Assembly (NCBI RefSeq): GCF_001625215.2
Contig: NC_030387.2
Location: 992,001-1,056,000, forward strand
DNA: 64,000 nt
From: Daucus carota subsp. sativus
Taxonomy: Eukaryota > Streptophyta > Magnoliopsida > Apiales > Apiaceae
Direction: 5' to 3'
The notes below the pieces were generated by a model. It saw only the letters and a program-made list of their open reading frames with translations, had not been told where the DNA came from and did not search any database. Shown in pieces: positions 59,768 to 64,000 of this stretch (position 1 is its first letter; each line of letters starts with the position of its first letter). A program made the position numbers and the translations under genes.

Positions 59768-60883
59768 AGAAAGCAGAAGAAGGATTTGCATTGTAAAATC
59801 GCAGAAATCATTCAACTCTGGAAGTAGTATTTATTTGCTTAGTTTTATTCTTTGTAGTGCTATAGCATGTAAATTAAATTAGAAATGTAAAAAAAAAAAA
59901 AGGATTCTTTGTGTTGAATAAAGAATGTGTAATATGGTTATAAGCTGATAATAATAAATCACTCAAGGTTTCTAAGATAGGGGTGCAACAGTGCCTGTGC
60001 ACATGATGATGTTCACTGTTCTGATATTATCTTGTGGTACTTAAATGAACAATTTTAATCAAGACTGCATAATTAATTCCCAGAGTTTAGGACAAACAAA
60101 TCTCTAAGATCTTTTAACCCTATTTAAATAAGGGGCTGATCCTGACATACATATGTTGACATCATACGTTCAGCGGAAAAAAAAAAAAGCTTTAAACGGG
60201 ATTAATCCTAAGTTTGTGATGATGTATATACAGAGGGTGCTACAATATCATTCAGCGCGGAAAATTATCTCATCTTAGAGTTTTTCACATCCCGCCCTTG
60301 TTTTCCATTTGATGCATGCTAGTAATTTTACTCCTTCAAGTGTATTCGTCGAATCACTATATGCAGATGGCTCCAACTTCCTGTAATCTGATATATAAGT
60401 AAAGCTAGTAAACTAATACAATGTATACATTCAACAACAAAATTTTAAAAGACAAACATAATTCAAAACCTTAGCCTCATCTCTCTCTCTTCTTTTTCGA
60501 GCCGTCGTCGGAGATTTCATCGATTTTCACCGATGAAAAGCTACGAATCAGCTTATTTCTCTTGATTTGTTCTTGTTTTCTCAATAATACTCCCTACCGG
60601 ATCCGTTTCAAGATTTAGATCTACTCGATTTTCAAGATTTTGATTTGGTGATAAATCAATTGAGATGAGTCGATGACGAGAGCGACTGCGATTCAATCTT
60701 AGCCATAGTAGTGATTACATATATTTATATTCGATAAGGTAAGGATCCTGTACGTCAAGCCAGGTGAATCATGCATCAGAGCAGTGACAGATGGGAAGGG
60801 AGTCACTTATATATATTCTCAACAATGTTCTGGACCAGCTGCCTTTAAATAATTTCCAATAAATAATTTTACTCCTTCAAGTG
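59768..60883. other. ABCG 3' UTR and intergenic region to the right Copia element
   Basis: An AATAAA signal at 59917-59922 lies about 150 bp after the stop. A pyrimidine-rich, 5' UTR-like stretch lies near 60478-60560. The 21-bp direct repeat TAATTTTACTCCTTCAAGTG-T occurs at 60323-60343 and 60864-60884, the second copy touching the Copia LTR. No gene recognised. Confidence 0.5.
59917..59922 (+). terminator. Polyadenylation signal of the ABCG gene
   Basis: Canonical AATAAA in a T/A-rich context, after an A-tract, at a usual distance from the stop codon. Confidence 0.5.
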
Positions 60884-61198
60884 TGTTGAAATAGAAGTCA
60901 TGTTTACACTGTTACTATACCACAAGCAGCTGCTGTACACTAGCTTAGCTTAGTCACCTACATATAGCTTGTAATAGTCATAGTTGGTTAGGAGTTGTAC
61001 ACGTTCTATTTACTTTCTTGTCTGTACTAGTTCCTATAAATTCCTCGTCCTATTCTCATGTAACCACAATATAGCAATATACAAATTCTGTACTACTTTG
61101 CACTACTGCCTCCGCTCTCAACTTATTCATTCTTTCTGTTATACACATATATACACACACATCAGTATATATATACACATAACACATAAGTTTCTACA
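60884..61198 (+). repeat. 5' LTR of the right Copia element
   Basis: Starts TGTTGAAATAGAAG and ends TTTCTACA, 315 bp, immediately followed by the primer binding site. A TATA-like CCTATAAATTCC is near 61034-61045. Confidence 0.8.
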
Positions 61199-61211
61199 TG
61201 GTATCAGAGCT
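61199..61211 (+). other. Primer binding site, initiator tRNA-Met
   Basis: TGGTATCAGAGCT directly adjoins the LTR; its first 12 bases are complementary to the 3' end of initiator tRNA-Met. The TRIM at 49225 has the same site. Confidence 0.9.
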
Positions 61212-61842
61212 TTAAGCTCCTTACCTCCGCGTTTTATTCTGCTGTAATCATCGTTCCCGGTGACAAACTCTCTCGGCCATTAAACCAAACAGTTGGCGCA
61301 ACCCAGTTTCTGACGAGTCAACACAGCAAAATCTTTAACCCGTTTCAACTCATCAAACCCAGAACAACACCCACACAGCGAGTTCTTCCCACAAGTTCAA
61401 CTAATCACAAGGCATTCAATCCGGCGAACAACCATTAACTCCGGCGAACCACCATAAAACCCGACGAATTACCACACTCGTCTCCACCATAATTTCCGAC
61501 GAATCACCACACTTGTCTCTTTGGAAAGAAGAAAGAATCAACATCTCTAAACATCAAAGAGTACACGGCCGCTAGTCTGTTGGGTAACCTCGAAAACACA
61601 CAGTAATATATGTTTTACATATATTTGGTATTTTCTCCCACGTACATCTATCTGTTAATGTTCACAATTTTGGCCAACTTGCATTTAAGTACCCTCAAGT
61701 TTCCATATTTTATATTTTTCACATTCATCTTATGAAACGTACACACCAGTCCCTGATTATCTATTTTTTGCTAGAGAGTACTTCAACCTTTTAAAAAGTT
61801 GCATTTTTTAACCCCTGTATTTTTACACAAGTGCTTGTAAAA

Positions 61843-64000
61843 ATGGAAAAAGAAAATAGTTCTCCGATTCAGACAATTTTGAATGGCTCGAACTATATAA
61901 CTTGGTCTCAAGCTATGCGCAGTTACTTGAAAGGAAAAAGACTTTGGCGATATGTCAACGGAGATTTTACAATTCCTATCAGGGAGAAAGATGAAACAGA
62001 TTCCAAATTGAAGGATCGCATTGAAGAATGGGATGTCAAAAATCACCAAGCAATCACATTTTTTAGAAACTCTTCAGTTTCTAAAATTAATTTACAGTTT
62101 GGAAATTATGACACTGCAAAAGAAATTTGGGATTTACTAGCATCAAGATACACTACATCCGATCTTTCTCACCAGTATCAGATCACGAGTTCACTAAGCA
62201 AGCAAAAGCAAGAGCCTGGTCAACCAGTTGCAGATTTTCTCTCGCAGATACAATCACTTTGGGATCAATTAACATTATCTGAACCAAAGTGGTTACATAC
62301 AGAAGATGCTACACTTTATCACACATATCGTGACCAGCACCGACTCATCCAGTTTCTTATGGCTCTCACTCAAGATTTCGAACCAGTTAGAGCTGCTCTT
62401 CTTCATCGAGTTCCACTACCCTCTTTAGAAAGTTCTGTTGCTGAACTTATTTCTGAGGAAACTCGACTTGGCCTTGGAAAATTCAAATCTGTGATGGATA
62501 ATGTTCTTGCTGTACCTCCGGCTCCTACTTCTGACAAACCATTTTGCAGGTTCTGTCGTCAAAGTGGACATGTCACAAAAGATTGCATGACACTTCGTAA
62601 TCACACATGTCAACATTGTCATCAAAAGGGTCATTACTCGATACAGTTTTGTAAGAAAAAGCCATCATTCCATTCAAACAAGTTTACTCAGTCTTCCGCT
62701 GCCGCAACTTCTGAATCTCCAACCACATCTACTAGTGAGCTAGAATCCTTGCTCAAACAGGTTTTACTTAAAGCCAACTCTCCCTCCACTGCATTCTCTG
62801 TCACTTCAGGTAATTCTTGGTATTTTGATTCTGCATGTTGTAATGATATGACAAATGATTCATCCATATTTACCATGAAAACACAGAGTTCATACCTTCC
62901 AAATATTCAAACTGCTGATGGTTCTACCATGAAAGTGACACATATTGGAACTGTATCTACAGAAGATCTTAATCTTCCTGACACATACTTCGTTCCTAAT
63001 CTTTCACTTAATCTTGTTTCCATCGGTCAACTATGTGATCTTGGTCTTGATATTATCTTTACCTCTTCTGGTTGTCATGTACAGGATCCTCAGACAGGAC
63101 AGATCTTTGGGACAGGACGTAGATGCGGAAGGTTGTTTGAGCTCACTTCCCTTCATCTTCCTACACCAAAAGCATCATCCAATCATCCAGTTGGTTCTTT
63201 TTCCACTACAACCAACATCTGGCATTCCCGGTTAGGTCATCCATCACAATCTCGTTTACATAGTCTTATTTCTAGTGGTCATCTAGGTAGTGTTAATGCA
63301 GACACAATTGACTGTGTTTCATGTAGACTGGCAAAACATCATGTACTTCCTTTTCCTATTCATTATGAAAAATCATCAGCTACTTTTGATCTAATACATT
63401 CTGATATTTGGGGTCCTTCTCCAACTCCAACTATGGGAGGGTCAAGATACTATGTGATATTCGTTGATGATTTTTCTCGTTACACTTGGATATATATTTT
63501 GAAAAATCGATCAGAATTAGGAGAAACTTATAAAAATTTTGCCACTATGATTAACACTCAGTTCAAAAAGAAAATCAAGCTTTTCCGTGCCGATAATGCC
63601 AAAGAATATAAAGAATCAGATCTTAACAAATTTTTGGCATCATATGGCACTCTTGTCCAAAGTTCTTGTCCTTACACATCACAACAAAATGGTCGTGCTG
63701 AACGTAAACATAGGCACATTCTTGATACAGTTCGAGCTCTTCTCATTTCCTCTTCTTGTCCAGAATTATTTTGGGGGGAAGCTGCATTAACTGCTGTTTA
63801 CACAATCAATATGATTCCTTCTCCTGTTACAAATAACTTATCTCCTTATGAAAAATTATATAAAGAACCTCCGTCATATGATTCTCTTAAGGTTTTTGGT
63901 TCTGCATGTTTTGTTCTTCTTCCCCCACATGAAAGAACTAAACTAGAGCCACGTGCTCGTCTTTGTTGTTTTATTGGTTATGGTAGTGGTCAAAAAGGAT
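61843..64000 (+). CDS. Copia gag-pol polyprotein, partial at right edge
   Basis: The frame from the ATG at 61843 is open for 719 codons to the window end. A Copia-type gag with LNGSNYITWSQAM near residues 14-26 is followed by two zinc knuckles (CRFCRQSGHVTKDC near residue 235 and CQHCHQKGHYSIQFC about 20 residues later). A protease-like site reads FDSACCNDMT in place of the usual DSGASHHMT. The GAG-pre-integrase motif WHSRLGHPS begins at residue 460. The integrase core shows its catalytic acidic residues in SDIWGP, FRADNAKEY and GRAERKHRH. Reverse transcriptase and RNase H lie beyond the window. Frame checks at the knuckle, WHSRLGH and the last codons agree, so no frameshift is present. Confidence 0.92.
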   Translation, partial: MEKENSSPIQTILNGSNYITWSQAMRSYLKGKRLWRYVNGDFTIPIREKDETDSKLKDRIEEWDVKNHQAITFFRNSSVSKINLQFGNYDTAKEIWDLLASRYTTSDLSHQYQITSSLSKQKQEPGQPVADFLSQIQSLWDQLTLSEPKWLHTEDATLYHTYRDQHRLIQFLMALTQDFEPVRAALLHRVPLPSLESSVAELISEETRLGLGKFKSVMDNVLAVPPAPTSDKPFCRFCRQSGHVTKDCMTLRNHTCQHCHQKGHYSIQFCKKKPSFHSNKFTQSSAAATSESPTTSTSELESLLKQVLLKANSPSTAFSVTSGNSWYFDSACCNDMTNDSSIFTMKTQSSYLPNIQTADGSTMKVTHIGTVSTEDLNLPDTYFVPNLSLNLVSIGQLCDLGLDIIFTSSGCHVQDPQTGQIFGTGRRCGRLFELTSLHLPTPKASSNHPVGSFSTTTNIWHSRLGHPSQSRLHSLISSGHLGSVNADTIDCVSCRLAKHHVLPFPIHYEKSSATFDLIHSDIWGPSPTPTMGGSRYYVIFVDDFSRYTWIYILKNRSELGETYKNFATMINTQFKKKIKLFRADNAKEYKESDLNKFLASYGTLVQSSCPYTSQQNGRAERKHRHILDTVRALLISSSCPELFWGEAALTAVYTINMIPSPVTNNLSPYEKLYKEPPSYDSLKVFGSACFVLLPPHERTKLEPRARLCCFIGYGSGQKG

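Larger units (their letters stand above)
60884..64000 (+). mobile_element. Ty1/Copia retrotransposon, intact as far as visible, truncated by window edge
   Basis: 5' LTR 60884-61198, primer site at 61199, a leader of about 630 bp, then the gag-pol frame from 61843 to the edge. The order gag, protease, integrase is that of Copia. The 3' LTR and target duplication lie beyond 64000. Confidence 0.9.

Overview
This window looks like nuclear DNA of a core eudicot plant. It is AT-rich, the genes carry many short GT-AG introns, and the recognisable genes belong to plant-specific families: a KIN-12/POK-type coiled-coil protein, a SWEET sugar transporter, a GFS12-like kinase/BEACH/WD40 protein, VOC-fold proteins, F-box/DUF295 proteins and a full-size ABCG/PDR transporter. 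The transposon content (Copia elements, a TRIM, SINEs, Stowaway, PIF, hAT and Mutator-type elements) fits the same reading. I suspect an asterid, perhaps Apiaceae, but nothing in the sequence proves the family.

Layout. Positions 1-2580 are the 5' part of a Ty1/Copia retrotransposon on the minus strand: open gag-protease frame, then a long LTR with seven copies of a 51-bp repeat. At 2663-10620 (+) lies a 13-exon gene for a 1323-residue coiled-coil protein resembling the tail of KIN-12 kinesins, with no motor domain. At 11638-13014 (-) is a six-exon SWEET gene. Positions 13-18.2 kb are a transposon graveyard: two Mutator-like TIR elements with 10-bp target duplications, a PIF-type MITE, and hAT and RNase-H remnants next to a tRNA-derived SINE. 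At 18244-28247 (+) is a complete 16-exon GFS12-type gene (1682 residues). Positions 28-34 kb hold a doubtful small gene, two divergent VOC genes (152 and 229 residues) and a very short SINE with a clean target duplication.

Positions 33960-39396 hold two tandem F-box/DUF295 genes in the same orientation, separated by a TIR element that carries a 197-bp tandem repeat. Positions 39.4-51.4 kb are mostly intergenic: Stowaway, hAT and PIF MITEs, and a complete TRIM with LTRs that look identical, nested in an older DNA element. At 51458-59767 (+) is a complete 23-exon ABCG/PDR transporter (1431 residues). From 60884 to the right edge lies a second Copia element on the plus strand, with LTR, tRNA-Met primer site and a gag-pol frame open to the last base.

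The genes do not form a pathway. Each has its own promoter; the main shared theme is remodelling by transposons. Exon phases were checked by hand for every multi-exon gene model. Homology calls rest on recognised motifs, without database searches. No prokaryotic features, CRISPR arrays or complete tRNA/rRNA genes were seen.
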